The notes under the pieces are model-generated. The model was not told where the DNA came from. It ran no database searches and worked only from the letters and a program-made list of their open reading frames with translations. A DNA stretch of 64,000 bases from Pseudarthrobacter oxydans (GTDB taxonomy: Bacteria; Actinomycetota; Actinomycetes; Actinomycetales; Micrococcaceae), in NCBI RefSeq assembly GCF_034258515.1, contig NZ_CP139438.1, positions 3,100,001 to 3,164,000 of the forward strand. The letters run 5' to 3'. Below, in pieces: positions 1-9,206 of the stretch. The translations under genes were made by a program, and so were the position numbers. Within the stretch, counting starts at the first letter, position 1, and every line of letters starts with the position of its first letter.

Positions 1-1
1 C

Positions 2-115
2 GGCATAGTTGTAGCCGCTGTGGCGATCCTCCTCATCTACCGTGTTGTCTCCAAACGGCTGCCTGAGGCCACAACGCGGCGGCTCAAGTGGGAGCTACGG
101 CGGACTCGCGGTTGA
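2..115 (+). CDS. C-terminal fragment of a membrane protein (5' end outside window)
   Basis: An open frame enters from the window edge and stops at a TGA at 113-115. The 37 visible residues are a hydrophobic stretch (GIVVAAVAILLIYRVV) followed by a basic tail (SKRLPEATTRRLKWELRRTRG), which looks like a last transmembrane helix with a positive cytoplasmic end. Nothing in it identifies a family. It converges on the flavin monooxygenase and overlaps its 3' end by about 32 bp. Confidence is limited because the start and most of the gene are missing. Confidence 0.5.
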   Translation, partial: GIVVAAVAILLIYRVVSKRLPEATTRRLKWELRRTRG

Positions 116-1190
116 GCGGAGCAGGAATTCTGGCCGCAAGGTACCGCGCGTCGCGGCCGACTCCGGGAAGGGTTGCGGAGGCCGCCGCGTACAGGAATTC
201 CTGCCCCAGGAAGAACAGCCCGGGGGTGTCCAGGGCGATACCGCGGTGCTGGCGCGGCAGCGCGCCGCCGTCGAGCAGGTCCGGGTCGATCCAGCTGAAA
301 TCGTCCCGGAACCCCGTGCACCAGATCACGTTTGCGGCATCCTGCCGGGTGCCGTCCGCCAGGACCGGCTTCCCGTCCTCCACGCCGGCCACCCGCGGTG
401 CGAGCCGCACGCCGGCCGCCGCCAGGTCCTTGGTCTTGGTCCTGATCAGGGGCGTGGCGTGCGCTTTGAAGACCGGCGCCGCTTTGCGCCCGATGGGCGT
501 GCCAAGCGTGAGAACATGCAGCCCAAGGAAGCGGACAAGGGGCAGAGCGTAGCGGGCGGCGGCCCGGCCGTGTTTCACCGGAAGCTCGCCGCCGGGCTTG
601 CCCGCCACGGTAGTGGGGTGGGTCCGGCATACTTCGAGGGCTATCTCCGCCCCCGAGTTGCCCAGCCCCACCACCAGGACCGGCCCGTCCTGCAGCTGGC
701 CCGGATTCCGGTAGCCGCTGGAGTGGAGTTGGAGTATGGAGGGGGCAAGCTCCGCCGCAAAAGCAGGCACTTTGGGTGCCTGGCTGACCCCGGTAGCCAC
801 GACGGCGTTGCGCGCCTCCCAGCGGCGGCCGTTGGACGCTGCGACGAAGTGGTCCGCTTCCCGCCACAGGCGTTCCACCCGGGTGCCGTGGACTATGGGC
901 AGCCCCTTCCCCGCGGCATAGCTTTCCAGATATCCGGCCACCTCGTCCTTCGTGGGGAAGGACAGCGGATCGGCCGGGAACGGTTCTCCGGGAAGTCCGT
1001 CGAACTTCGCGGGCGTGAACAGCCGGAGCGAATCCCACCGCTGGCGCCAGGCGTCGCCGGTGCGCGGATTTGCATCCAGGATGAGGAAGTTCCGGTGCTG
1101 CTCCTTGAGGTGGTGGCCCAGGGCGAGTCCCGCCTGGCCGCCGCCGATGATCATTGTGTCCAGCATGCCGGTCACGTTGCTGCTGTTCAT
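84..1190 (-). CDS. CzcO-like flavin-containing monooxygenase / FAD-NAD(P)H oxidoreductase
   Basis: 368 aa. The N-terminus carries an FAD-binding Rossmann motif (IIGGGQAGLALG, about residues 14-25) and a second nucleotide-binding motif in the middle (VVGLGNSGAEIA), the two-dinucleotide-fold layout of single-component flavin monooxygenases. A late CTGFRDDFSWID segment matches the usual ATG/CTG region of the family. Such enzymes hydroxylate or oxidise small molecules with NADPH and O2; the substrate cannot be told from sequence. The start overlaps the stop of the upstream small membrane protein by 4 bp (ATGA), so the two genes are probably translated together. Older annotations sometimes call this family CzcO (cation-zinc-cadmium resistance), which should not be taken as a function. 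Confidence 0.85.
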   Translation of the reverse strand: MNSSNVTGMLDTMIIGGGQAGLALGHHLKEQHRNFLILDANPRTGDAWRQRWDSLRLFTPAKFDGLPGEPFPADPLSFPTKDEVAGYLESYAAGKGLPIVHGTRVERLWREADHFVAASNGRRWEARNAVVATGVSQAPKVPAFAAELAPSILQLHSSGYRNPGQLQDGPVLVVGLGNSGAEIALEVCRTHPTTVAGKPGGELPVKHGRAAARYALPLVRFLGLHVLTLGTPIGRKAAPVFKAHATPLIRTKTKDLAAAGVRLAPRVAGVEDGKPVLADGTRQDAANVIWCTGFRDDFSWIDPDLLDGGALPRQHRGIALDTPGLFFLGQEFLYAAASATLPGVGRDARYLAARIPAPLNRESAVAPT

Positions 1191-1531
1191 GGCTGTGCTC
1201 CTGTTGTGCTGATGGGAATGCCTGATTCTGAGCCTTCCTGTCCTGACGCGTGGGCGCCTCCCTCAGTGCGGCCTGCGCCGCCGTAGCGCAGCCACCACAC
1301 CAGCATCAGGCCGGAAGCCGCGACGTAGGCGAGATGGAGGGCCCAGATGGGCCCGGCCGGGAGGTTGAACACGTACACGGAATGGACCGCATTGGCCACA
1401 TTTGTCAGCAGCAGGTTTCCCAGGCTGTAGGAGGACAGGTTCTTGGTCCGTGCCGCCTTGACCAGCATCGGCAGCATACCGAGGGCGAAGAGCACCGTGG
1501 AAAGGGTGCCGGCAAGGACTGAAAGGTTCAT
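1187..1531 (-). CDS. Small PQ-loop/SemiSWEET-like membrane protein
   Basis: 114 aa with three hydrophobic segments at about residues 5-25, 36-55 and 60-82, then a polar tail of about 30 residues. The segment MLPMLVKAARTKNLSSYSLG resembles the PQ-loop region of SemiSWEET-type half transporters (a proline in helix 1 followed by a basic and serine-rich loop), and three helices is the usual size of such half units. It overlaps the flavin monooxygenase start by 4 bp, so it forms a two-gene operon with it. Transport of a small solute is inferred from topology only. The start fits a leaderless transcript, with a TAGCCT box 6 nt upstream. Confidence 0.6.
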   Translation of the reverse strand: MNLSVLAGTLSTVLFALGMLPMLVKAARTKNLSSYSLGNLLLTNVANAVHSVYVFNLPAGPIWALHLAYVAASGLMLVWWLRYGGAGRTEGGAHASGQEGSESGIPISTTGAQP

Positions 1532-1537
1532 GCTTGA

Positions 1538-1543
1538 AGGCTA
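1538..1543 (-). promoter_or_regulatory. Putative -10 box for leaderless PQ-loop gene
   Basis: On the minus strand TAGCCT lies 6 nt before the ATG at 1531 and no Shine-Dalgarno is visible between them. This geometry is typical of actinobacterial leaderless promoters. No convincing -35 box is seen. Confidence 0.4.
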
Positions 1544-1621
1544 TGGGCCGCGAACGGGCGGGCGCGTCGGGCAAAACATGCAACTGGGCCGCAGGACCTG
1601 CTGGGTAATTTTGTGTACCCC

Positions 1622-3265
1622 CTAGCCGGTGAGCCCGTGCTCGAAGGCGTACCTGGTGGCCGCTGCCCGCGAAGACAGTCCGAGCTTCAGGAAGATGTTG
1701 CTGATGTGCCGGGCCACGGTTTTCTCGCTGAGGAACAGGTGCGCCGCGATGGCGCGGTTACCCTCCCCGGACGCCACGAGCCGCAGCACCTCGACCTCCC
1801 GCTCGGTCAAGGGGCCTTGGTGCCGGCCGGCGTCGTCCGTGCCTGCCTGCATGAGGGAGGCCGCCCACGCGGCGGCCGGAGCGGCGCCAAGTTCGAGGAA
1901 TTCAGCATGGGCGGACTCAAAATCCATCAGCGCAGAGGCTTCATCGCCCAACGCCCGGCAGGCAATTCCGATCAGCACACGGCACTGGGCAGCCTCGTAC
2001 GGCACGCCAAGTCCAGCCCACAGGTGCCAGGCCTGCCTCAAAGACACGCACGCCGCGGCAGGATTACCTTCCGCCAGCCGGACCGCCCCATCAGCCTGGC
2101 TGGCTGCCGCCCGGACCATTGGTTTGGGGTACTCCCGGGCGAAGAACTCCAGCTCTGCGGCAGCCCGGGCCGCTGCTTCCACATCGGCTGCTGCCAACTC
2201 GATCTCCACCAGTGCCGGCAGCAGGTGCCGGCGGGTGGCCTCATCAGCTTCGCCGGCGGTCCGGCGGATCATCGTCTGCGCCTGCCGAGGGTCACCCCGT
2301 GCCAGCCAAAGGAGGGCAAGGCCAGGTTGGGGCTCGTAGCCGCTCCTGGCCGCCTGGCGGTACGAAGCGTCCGCTGCGTCAAGGTCGCCGGCGAGGCGCT
2401 GCACCTCGCCCTGCTGGTAGTAGCCGCCGAACAGCGCCTGGGGATCGCCTTGGACGGCCCGTTGCTGTGCGACCGCCGCTGCCTCCAGTGCTTCATGCCA
2501 GGCGCCGTGGAGCCGGAAGAGTTCGGCCCGGTGGGACTGGCACTGGCCGCTGAACGGCACCATATCCGGGCGGGCAGCGCACCAGCGGTCGAGGGCCGCT
2601 GTCCACTCCAGCGCCCTCTTCAGGTCGAAGGCCAGATGGCAATTGCCGATGACCGCGCAGTAGATGATGCCGGAAGGGATCGGGGACAGCTCACCTGTTG
2701 TCACAGCGACCATGGCCTCATCGAACAAGGTCATCGCCTCGTCCGCCCGGCCCAGCATAAGGGTGGCCTGGCCGGTGCCAAGGAGGCCCAGCGCGGACAG
2801 GTCCTTATCCTGGAACCTCCGGCCGACCTCGGCAGCCTGGGAGAAGAGCTGGAGTGCGGCTGCGGGCTCCCCGCCATAAAGTTTGCCCAGGGCTGCGGGG
2901 ACCAGCAGGAAGCCCTCCACGACGTTGGGCTCGGTCAGCTCATCGAGGAGCCGCTGGCCGCGGGCGAACCATCCCCCGGCCTGCGCCGCCTCGCCGAGGT
3001 TCATGAACTGGATCCCGAGCCAGCCGGCGCACCGGGCGGCCCCTGCCACATCGCCGATTTCCAGGTACTCTTCGTGGGCCCGGGTGAGTGTGTCCAGGCC
3101 CGTTGTTGTGTTTCCGGTCAGGATCTCGGCGGTGGCCAGCCGTTCAAGGTCGGCGGCGGGAAGCCCGCCACGCTGGTTCGCGTCCGTGAAGCTCCTGAGG
3201 GAATCGGTCCAGCGATTCTCCCGGAAGGCTGACCTGCCCTCGTCAATGGCCGTTTCAGTTGACAC
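1622..3265 (-). CDS. LuxR-family transcriptional regulator with helical-repeat sensor region
   Basis: 547 aa from a GTG start at 3265 chosen because GGAGG lies 5 nt upstream; a longer frame exists to 3376, but its extra 37 residues are arginine-rich and look non-coding. Residues 1 to about 470 are alanine- and leucine-rich helical repeats resembling TPR arrays (for example ALGLLGTGQATLMLGRADEA). The last 60 residues form a LuxR/GerE helix-turn-helix (LTEREVEVLRLVASGEGNRA ... SEKTVARHISNIFLKLGL). There is no receiver domain and no obvious Walker motif, so it is a stand-alone regulator whose repeat region probably senses a ligand or partner. Its targets are unknown; it lies downstream of ligB in the same direction but with a 134-bp gap. 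Confidence 0.85.
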   Translation of the reverse strand: MSTETAIDEGRSAFRENRWTDSLRSFTDANQRGGLPAADLERLATAEILTGNTTTGLDTLTRAHEEYLEIGDVAGAARCAGWLGIQFMNLGEAAQAGGWFARGQRLLDELTEPNVVEGFLLVPAALGKLYGGEPAAALQLFSQAAEVGRRFQDKDLSALGLLGTGQATLMLGRADEAMTLFDEAMVAVTTGELSPIPSGIIYCAVIGNCHLAFDLKRALEWTAALDRWCAARPDMVPFSGQCQSHRAELFRLHGAWHEALEAAAVAQQRAVQGDPQALFGGYYQQGEVQRLAGDLDAADASYRQAARSGYEPQPGLALLWLARGDPRQAQTMIRRTAGEADEATRRHLLPALVEIELAAADVEAAARAAAELEFFAREYPKPMVRAAASQADGAVRLAEGNPAAACVSLRQAWHLWAGLGVPYEAAQCRVLIGIACRALGDEASALMDFESAHAEFLELGAAPAAAWAASLMQAGTDDAGRHQGPLTEREVEVLRLVASGEGNRAIAAHLFLSEKTVARHISNIFLKLGLSSRAAATRYAFEHGLTG

Positions 3266-3399
3266 TCGGACCTCCTTGGGCACCTGCCCGCCCCGCCGGC
3301 CTCGCCGCCCCGGACGCCGGACGCCGGACGCCCGGGACCTAAGCGTCACGCTACGCCCGGTACACACCGGGCACAAGCGGCTGGAAGAGGCGGGTCCGG

Positions 3400-4923
3400 C
3401 TACGGCCGCAGCAGCCCCCGCAGGGTCTGGATGGTGTCCGCTTCCGCGGCCGGCTTGTCGTCCCGGTAGCGTTTTACGCGCGCGAACCTCAGCGCGATAC
3501 CGCCTGGATAGCGGGACGACTGCTGTACACCGTCGATGGCAATCTCGACCACCGTGACCGGCTCTACCCAGACGGTGCCCGCCGTGCGCCGCACCTCGAG
3601 TTCCTGGAACCGCCCGGTCTGCCAGCGCAGCCGCTCATCAGTGAGGCCTTTGAAGGTCTTGCCCACCATGACGAAGCCGCCGGGATCACCAAACTCACCC
3701 GTGGGGTCCAAGGCGCCAAGGTGCAGGTTGGACAGCAGCCCGGTGCGCCGGCCCGAGCCCCATTCGCAGGCGAGCACCACCAGGTCGTAAGTGAGCACCG
3801 GCTTCACCTTGATCCAGTTGGAGCCCCGGCGGCCGGCCGCGTAAGGGGACCCCACGGCCTTCACCACCACGCCCTCATGGCCGGCGGCGAGTGCATCGCG
3901 CGACACCCTTTCGGCAACAGCCGCGTCCGCCGTGATCTCCCCGGGGATCCTGTGCCCGGGCACGATGCTTTCAAGCACGCCGATGCGGGTGGACAAGGGT
4001 TCATCCAGCAGGTCCCGCCCGTCAAGGTGCAGCACGTCGAAGAACCACGGATGCAGCAGGGTCTCGCGTGCAGCGTCCGCCCCGAACCGGGACATGGTTT
4101 CCTGGAACGGCCGGGGGCCGCCGTCCTCGTCCAGGGCGAGGGTCTCGCCGTCGAGGATCACGTCCCGCACCCCAAGTCCTCGCACCACCTCCACCACCTC
4201 AGGCAGCCTGTGGGTCACTTCCGCCAAGGTGCGTGTGTAGATGCGCACGTCGTCGCCGGTGCGGTGCACCTGGATGCGTGCGCCGTCGAGCTTGTATTCC
4301 ACGGACGCCTCCCCGGTGACCTCCAGCGCCGCGCCGACGCTGGCCGCGGTTGAGGCGAGCATGGGCTGAACGGGGCGTCCCACGACGAGTCCGACGTCGT
4401 CAAGCTCGGCAGGCGTTCCCGTGAGCGCCAGGACGGCGGTGTCGCCCAGGTCGCCGGAGAGCATGGCCGCCCGGCGCACGGCCTCGACCGGCCGGCCGGA
4501 GGCACGGGCAACCGCATCCGCCAGGACGCCTTCGAGCGCACCGGTCCGCAGTTCTCCCAGCAGCACGCCGGCGATGAATGCCTGCTCGCGTTCAGTAGCT
4601 GCCGCTGTGAGCGTCCTGAGGGTCGCAGCACGTTCTGCTGCCGATCCCGCGCCTGCTGTTGCGAGCAGCCGGTCCAACGCCGCATCGAGGTCTGCGACAG
4701 TAAGCCTGGGCTCGGCGGCCGGCTCCCCCATGGCCGCTGACATGCCGCGCCAGCCAATCCCTACCCGGCCCTGGCGCGGCCTGGCAGCCAGCAGGCCCAC
4801 CGCCGTCGCGATCTCCGCGGGCTCGAGGCGGCGCAGCAGGTGGGCCAGTGCGTCCACTTTCGCCAGCCGGGACCGGGTGGACGCGACGGCATCCGAAGTA
4901 CTCACGAGCTCGTCGAGCAGCAT
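3400..4923 (-). CDS. ligB: ATP-dependent DNA ligase, LigB type
   Basis: 507 aa, the usual size of actinobacterial LigB. The order is an N-terminal DNA-binding helical region (residues 1 to about 180), the nucleotidyltransferase domain with the AMP-accepting lysine in EYKLDGARIQVH (K211), and a C-terminal OB fold. Motif V is visible as SNWIKVKP and motif III as WFFDVLHLDGRD. It seals nicks using ATP and is dispensable next to the NAD-dependent LigA in relatives; its exact role in repair is uncertain. A longer frame to 5640 exists, but MLLDELVSTSD at 4923 matches the family start and lies 6 nt after a CAGACT box, so leaderless transcription is possible. It is divergent from the DHFR-like gene. 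Confidence 0.92.
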   Translation of the reverse strand: MLLDELVSTSDAVASTRSRLAKVDALAHLLRRLEPAEIATAVGLLAARPRQGRVGIGWRGMSAAMGEPAAEPRLTVADLDAALDRLLATAGAGSAAERAATLRTLTAAATEREQAFIAGVLLGELRTGALEGVLADAVARASGRPVEAVRRAAMLSGDLGDTAVLALTGTPAELDDVGLVVGRPVQPMLASTAASVGAALEVTGEASVEYKLDGARIQVHRTGDDVRIYTRTLAEVTHRLPEVVEVVRGLGVRDVILDGETLALDEDGGPRPFQETMSRFGADAARETLLHPWFFDVLHLDGRDLLDEPLSTRIGVLESIVPGHRIPGEITADAAVAERVSRDALAAGHEGVVVKAVGSPYAAGRRGSNWIKVKPVLTYDLVVLACEWGSGRRTGLLSNLHLGALDPTGEFGDPGGFVMVGKTFKGLTDERLRWQTGRFQELEVRRTAGTVWVEPVTVVEIAIDGVQQSSRYPGGIALRFARVKRYRDDKPAAEADTIQTLRGLLRP

Positions 4924-5001
4924 TGCCCCAGTCTGCCACGGCTGTTGTGCCGCGGGCGGCGGATGCTGGACAGGGCCGGAACTCCGTCCCAAAATGGGCT
5001 G

Positions 5002-5604
5002 GTGGGGATCATTATCGCCAACCTGTTCATCACCCTCGACGGCGTCTACCAGGCGCCCGGCGGCCGCGAGGAGGACACTGCGGGCGGCTTCGCCTTCGGC
5101 GGCTGGCAGGCGCCCGTGTCCGACGACGAGGCTGAAGCGGCCATCGAGGCTGAGATCAGCCAGATCGACGCCCTGCTTCTCGGCCGGAAAACCTACGACA
5201 TTTTCGCTTCGTACTGGCCCCGCCAGTCCGGTGATATCGGGGGCACGCTCAACCGGGTGCCGAAGTACGTTGTCTCCGGCACCCTCACCTCTCCGGGCTG
5301 GGCGGGCACAAAAGTCCTGCCGGATGCCACGGCCGCGGGCCGGCTGCGGGAGGAATACGACCAGGTGCACATGTTCGGCAGCGGCGTCCTCATCCGTTCG
5401 CTGCTCGCGGCAAACGTACTGGACCGCCTCCACCTCTGGCTCTATCCGATAACCCTCGGGCAGGGCAAGCGCCTGTTCGACGCCGGGACCATCCCTGCGT
5501 CCTTCCGCCTCGCGGAGCCGGCACGCAGTTTCCCGAAGGGGGCGGTGTCGCTGGCCTACGAGCGCACCGGCGACGTGGAAACGCAGGACATGCCGGGAGC
5601 GTAG
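5002..5604 (+). CDS. Dihydrofolate reductase / RibD C-terminal-like protein
   Basis: 200 aa from a GTG at 5002. The sequence begins with the family signature IANLFITLDGVYQAPGG and continues with LLLGRKTYDIFASYWP, KYVVSGTL, MFGSGVLIRSLLA and LYPITLGQGKRLFD, all typical of the DHFR-like RibD_C reductases (YyaP/YwjB group). These NADPH-dependent proteins have mostly unknown substrates. An upstream ATG at 4963 would add 13 residues; the GTG is preferred because it places the conserved motif near the N-terminus and lies 6 nt after a CAAAAT box. It is divergent from ligB and ends before a shared terminator with groEL. Confidence 0.85.
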   Translation: MGIIIANLFITLDGVYQAPGGREEDTAGGFAFGGWQAPVSDDEAEAAIEAEISQIDALLLGRKTYDIFASYWPRQSGDIGGTLNRVPKYVVSGTLTSPGWAGTKVLPDATAAGRLREEYDQVHMFGSGVLIRSLLAANVLDRLHLWLYPITLGQGKRLFDAGTIPASFRLAEPARSFPKGAVSLAYERTGDVETQDMPGA

Positions 5605-5638
5605 AGCGGATGCCCTGAACGGACGGCCCCGGGGCAAC

Positions 5639-5674
5639 AAAAAACCGGCCCAGCGGAGGCTGGACCGGTTTTTT
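5639..5674. terminator. Bidirectional intrinsic terminator between DHFR-like gene and groEL
   Basis: A hairpin with a roughly 15-bp stem (AAAAAACCGG... paired with ...CCGGTTTTTT, one mismatch) flanks a short GGA loop. A-rich on one side and T-rich on the other, it can terminate both the plus-strand reductase and the minus-strand groEL transcripts. Confidence 0.85.
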
Positions 5675-5706
5675 GCGTTACACGGTTGCCCGTGCGCAGC
5701 TACTTG

Positions 5707-7329
<1,623 letters not shown>

Positions 7330-7394
7330 TCAAGACAGAACCCCGCGCAGCCGACCAGCAGAATGCATGACCAGCGGCACGGGGATCCGGAGAG

Positions 7395-7688
7395 TTACTT
7401 TACGACGATCGCCAGGACGTCGCGGGCGGACAGCACGAGGTACTCGGTGCCGCCGGTCTTGACTTCGGTTCCGCCGTACTTGGAGTAGATAACGACGTCG
7501 CCAACGGCTACGTCGACAGGAACGCGGTTGCCGTCCTCAAAGCGGCCGGGGCCTACTGCAACAACTTCGCCTTCCTGCGGCTTCTCCTGTGCGGAGTCCG
7601 GGATGACCAGGCCGGAAGCCGTGGTCTGCTCGGCTTCGAGCGGGCGGACAACAATACGATCCTCAAGAGGCTTAATAGAGACCGACAC
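7395..7688 (-). CDS. groES: Co-chaperonin GroES (10 kDa)
   Basis: 97 aa from a GTG start, with [20 protein letters not shown] at the N-terminus and [21 protein letters not shown] further on, both characteristic. The start is set by GGAGAGG about 5 nt upstream; the frame continues to 7796, but that extension falls in the 5' untranslated region. GroES caps the GroEL ring. It is the first gene of the groES-groEL operon, about 110 bp downstream of the promoter-proximal CIRCE element. Confidence 0.97.
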   Translation of the reverse strand: MSVSIKPLEDRIVVRPLEAEQTTASGLVIPDSAQEKPQEGEVVAVGPGRFEDGNRVPVDVAVGDVVIYSKYGGTEVKTGGTEYLVLSARDVLAIVVK

Positions 7689-7799
7689 TCGGACCTCTCC
7701 TTCTTCGTCAGCAAATTCGTGGACTGGAAAGCTTTCCGCCCTGGCTGGCAAACCGTCGTCGCGGTGCCGGCAGCAGCCAGGCTGGCAGCTCTTCATGTG

Positions 7800-7826
7800 T
7801 TAGCACCCTCCTAGGGAGAGTGCTAA
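7800..7826. promoter_or_regulatory. CIRCE operator 1 (HrcA site) of groES-groEL
   Basis: TTAGCACCC, nine bases, then GAGTGCTAA: the CIRCE consensus (TTAGCACTC-N9-GAGTGCTAA) with one mismatch. The expected transcription start (about 7825) falls inside this element, so bound HrcA would block initiation. Confidence 0.93.
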
Positions 7827-7831
7827 TGATG

Positions 7832-7860
7832 ACTCTATGTAAGGCTTAGCACTCGGTCAA
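7832..7860 (-). promoter_or_regulatory. groES promoter, -35 TTGACC and -10 TAGAGT
   Basis: On the minus strand TTGACC (7855-7860) and TAGAGT (7832-7837) are separated by exactly 17 bp. The -35 box lies in the spacer of CIRCE 2 and the predicted start lies in CIRCE 1. Confidence 0.7.
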
Positions 7861-7872
7861 GGCGAGTGCCAG
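7846..7872. promoter_or_regulatory. CIRCE operator 2 (HrcA site) of groES-groEL
   Basis: TTAGCACTC, nine bases, then GAGTGCCAG: one perfect arm and one arm with two mismatches. It covers the -35 box of the groES promoter and starts 46 bp after the first CIRCE. It also ends about 40 bp upstream of the divergent EamA gene. Confidence 0.88.
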
Positions 7873-7902
7873 CGTTTCGTCATGGGCGGACACCAATCCA
7901 TG

Positions 7903-7908
7903 TACATT
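7903..7908 (+). promoter_or_regulatory. Putative -10 box for leaderless EamA gene
   Basis: TACATT lies 6 nt before the GTG at 7915 and no Shine-Dalgarno is present. Confidence 0.4.
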
Positions 7909-7914
7909 TGACCG

Positions 7915-8847
7915 GTGCGAGCAGCCCTGTACCTGACCCTTGCCACCCTCTTCTGGGCGGGTAACTTCGTTGTAGGCCAGGCCGCCATGGAAACCATGCA
8001 GCCGCTCCAGCTGACCTTCTGGCGCTGGGCCCTGGCTGCCGTGCCGCTGCTGGCCCTGGCACAGGCGGTGGACCGGCCGGACTGGCGCGCTGTCCTGCGC
8101 CGCTGGCCGATGCTCCTGCTCCTGAGCTGCCTTGGGATGAGCGCCTATACCCTGCTGCTCTACAGTGCGCTGGGGCACACCTCAGCCCTGAACGCCTCCC
8201 TGGTAACGGCTGCGAACCCGGCCCTGATCATGGTCCTGGCCGCCATCCTGCTTCGGGACAGGCCGGGTCCCCTGAGCTGGGTGGGCGTTGCCCTGGGCCT
8301 GGCAGGCGTCCTGCTGGTCCTCACCGGAGGCAACCTGCAGCGGCTGCTGACTTTCTCGATCGATGCCGGCGAATTGCTGATCGTGGCCGCCATCACCGTC
8401 TGGGGCTTCTATACGATCATCGCCCGCAGGCTCTCCGTCCCGGCGATTACGTCCACCGCGGTGCAGGTGGCCATGGCGGCGATTGTCCTGGTTCCCTTTG
8501 CGGTGGCCACCGGGGCAGGGCTGCCGGCCACCGCCTCGGAGGGCTGGTCGCTGGCCTACATTGCCCTGTTCCCCTCCTTGGGTTCCTACCTGCTCTGGAA
8601 CCTTGCACTCAAGCGCACCACCGCTGCCAATGCGGGCAACTACCTGAACCTCATTGCCGTCTTCACCGCGATCATCACGGTGGCCCTGGGCCAGCCCATC
8701 ACGGTCCCGCAGGTCCTGGGCGGCGTCCTGGTCATTTCCGGGGTCCTGCTCACCAGCGCGGGCGGCAGGCCACCTCAGCGGCCCAGGTCGTCGAAGTCGA
8801 CGTCCTCTCCGCCGTCGGCCCCGCCTGCGGAGTTCCGCCCCCGGTAG
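7915..8847 (+). CDS. EamA/DMT-superfamily transporter
   Basis: 310 aa with ten hydrophobic segments arranged as two EamA repeats of five helices (about residues 3-135 and 145-285). Typical signatures are ATLFWAGNFVVGQAA at the N-terminus, LSCLGMSAYTLLLYSALGHT, and GSYLLWNLALKRTTAANAG before the last helices. Members export amino acids or metabolites; the substrate is unknown. The last 25 or so residues (PPQRPRSSKSTSSPPSAPP) are polar and low in complexity and are encoded where the gene overlaps the 3' end of the convergent small membrane gene by 73 bp. The start is a GTG without a Shine-Dalgarno, consistent with a leaderless transcript. Confidence 0.9.
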   Translation: MRAALYLTLATLFWAGNFVVGQAAMETMQPLQLTFWRWALAAVPLLALAQAVDRPDWRAVLRRWPMLLLLSCLGMSAYTLLLYSALGHTSALNASLVTAANPALIMVLAAILLRDRPGPLSWVGVALGLAGVLLVLTGGNLQRLLTFSIDAGELLIVAAITVWGFYTIIARRLSVPAITSTAVQVAMAAIVLVPFAVATGAGLPATASEGWSLAYIALFPSLGSYLLWNLALKRTTAANAGNYLNLIAVFTAIITVALGQPITVPQVLGGVLVISGVLLTSAGGRPPQRPRSSKSTSSPPSAPPAEFRPR

Positions 8848-9152
8848 AGGAGGAAGGCAGAGACCAGGGCGGTCAACAGCGACGCGGCAAGGAAGACGAC
8901 GCTGCCGGCCCGGGCTCCGTCGTACAGCCCCCGGATGTCGCGGGCCTCCTGGGTGTCGTCCTTGATGTCGTTGCCGCCCACCGAATAGACGGTGGCGTTG
9001 AAGGTGTCCAGGAAGAAGATGATCACCAGGAGCGCCAGGCACACCACCGCCACCACGGAACCTGCGATCAGTGCCGGCCGGGCGAACCTCGCCGGGCCGC
9101 CGTCCCCGGGTTGGTGCTGACGGGGCTGCTGCGGACCTGCACTCTGGTTCAT
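8775..9152 (-). CDS. Small membrane protein of unknown function
   Basis: 125 aa starting MNQSAGPQQPRQHQPGDGG. A polar, glutamine-rich N-terminus is followed by two transmembrane helices (about residues 27-48 and 82-102), an intervening loop rich in charged residues (NDIKDDTQEARDIRGLYDGA), and an acidic tail (GGEDVDFDDLGR). I do not recognise a named domain, although two-helix proteins of this build are common in Micrococcales. A GATAGT box lies 9 nt upstream of the ATG. The 3' end overlaps the EamA gene by 73 bp on the opposite strand, and the 5' end is divergent from the methyltransferase. A much longer frame on the same strand (to 10583) is a shadow of that methyltransferase. Confidence 0.75.
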   Translation of the reverse strand: MNQSAGPQQPRQHQPGDGGPARFARPALIAGSVVAVVCLALLVIIFFLDTFNATVYSVGGNDIKDDTQEARDIRGLYDGARAGSVVFLAASLLTALVSAFLLYRGRNSAGGADGGEDVDFDDLGR

Positions 9153-9193
9153 GGCTTCAACACTATCGGCATAGCGGCGGCCCGCTCCTCCAC

Positions 9194-9199
9194 TAGGCT
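9194..9199 (+). promoter_or_regulatory. Putative -10 box for leaderless methyltransferase
   Basis: TAGGCT is followed by exactly 7 nt and then the ATG at 9207, without a Shine-Dalgarno. Confidence 0.45.
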
Positions 9200-9206
9200 G
9201 GAACCC

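Noticed and set aside
1613..3232. 539-codon open frame opposite the LuxR regulator
   Set aside because: Antisense shadow; no domain, and the LuxR gene has a good start and helix-turn-helix.
3354..3371. Small GCCCGG/CCGGGC hairpin between ligB and the LuxR gene
   Set aside because: Only a 7-bp stem and no T-run; too weak to call a terminator.
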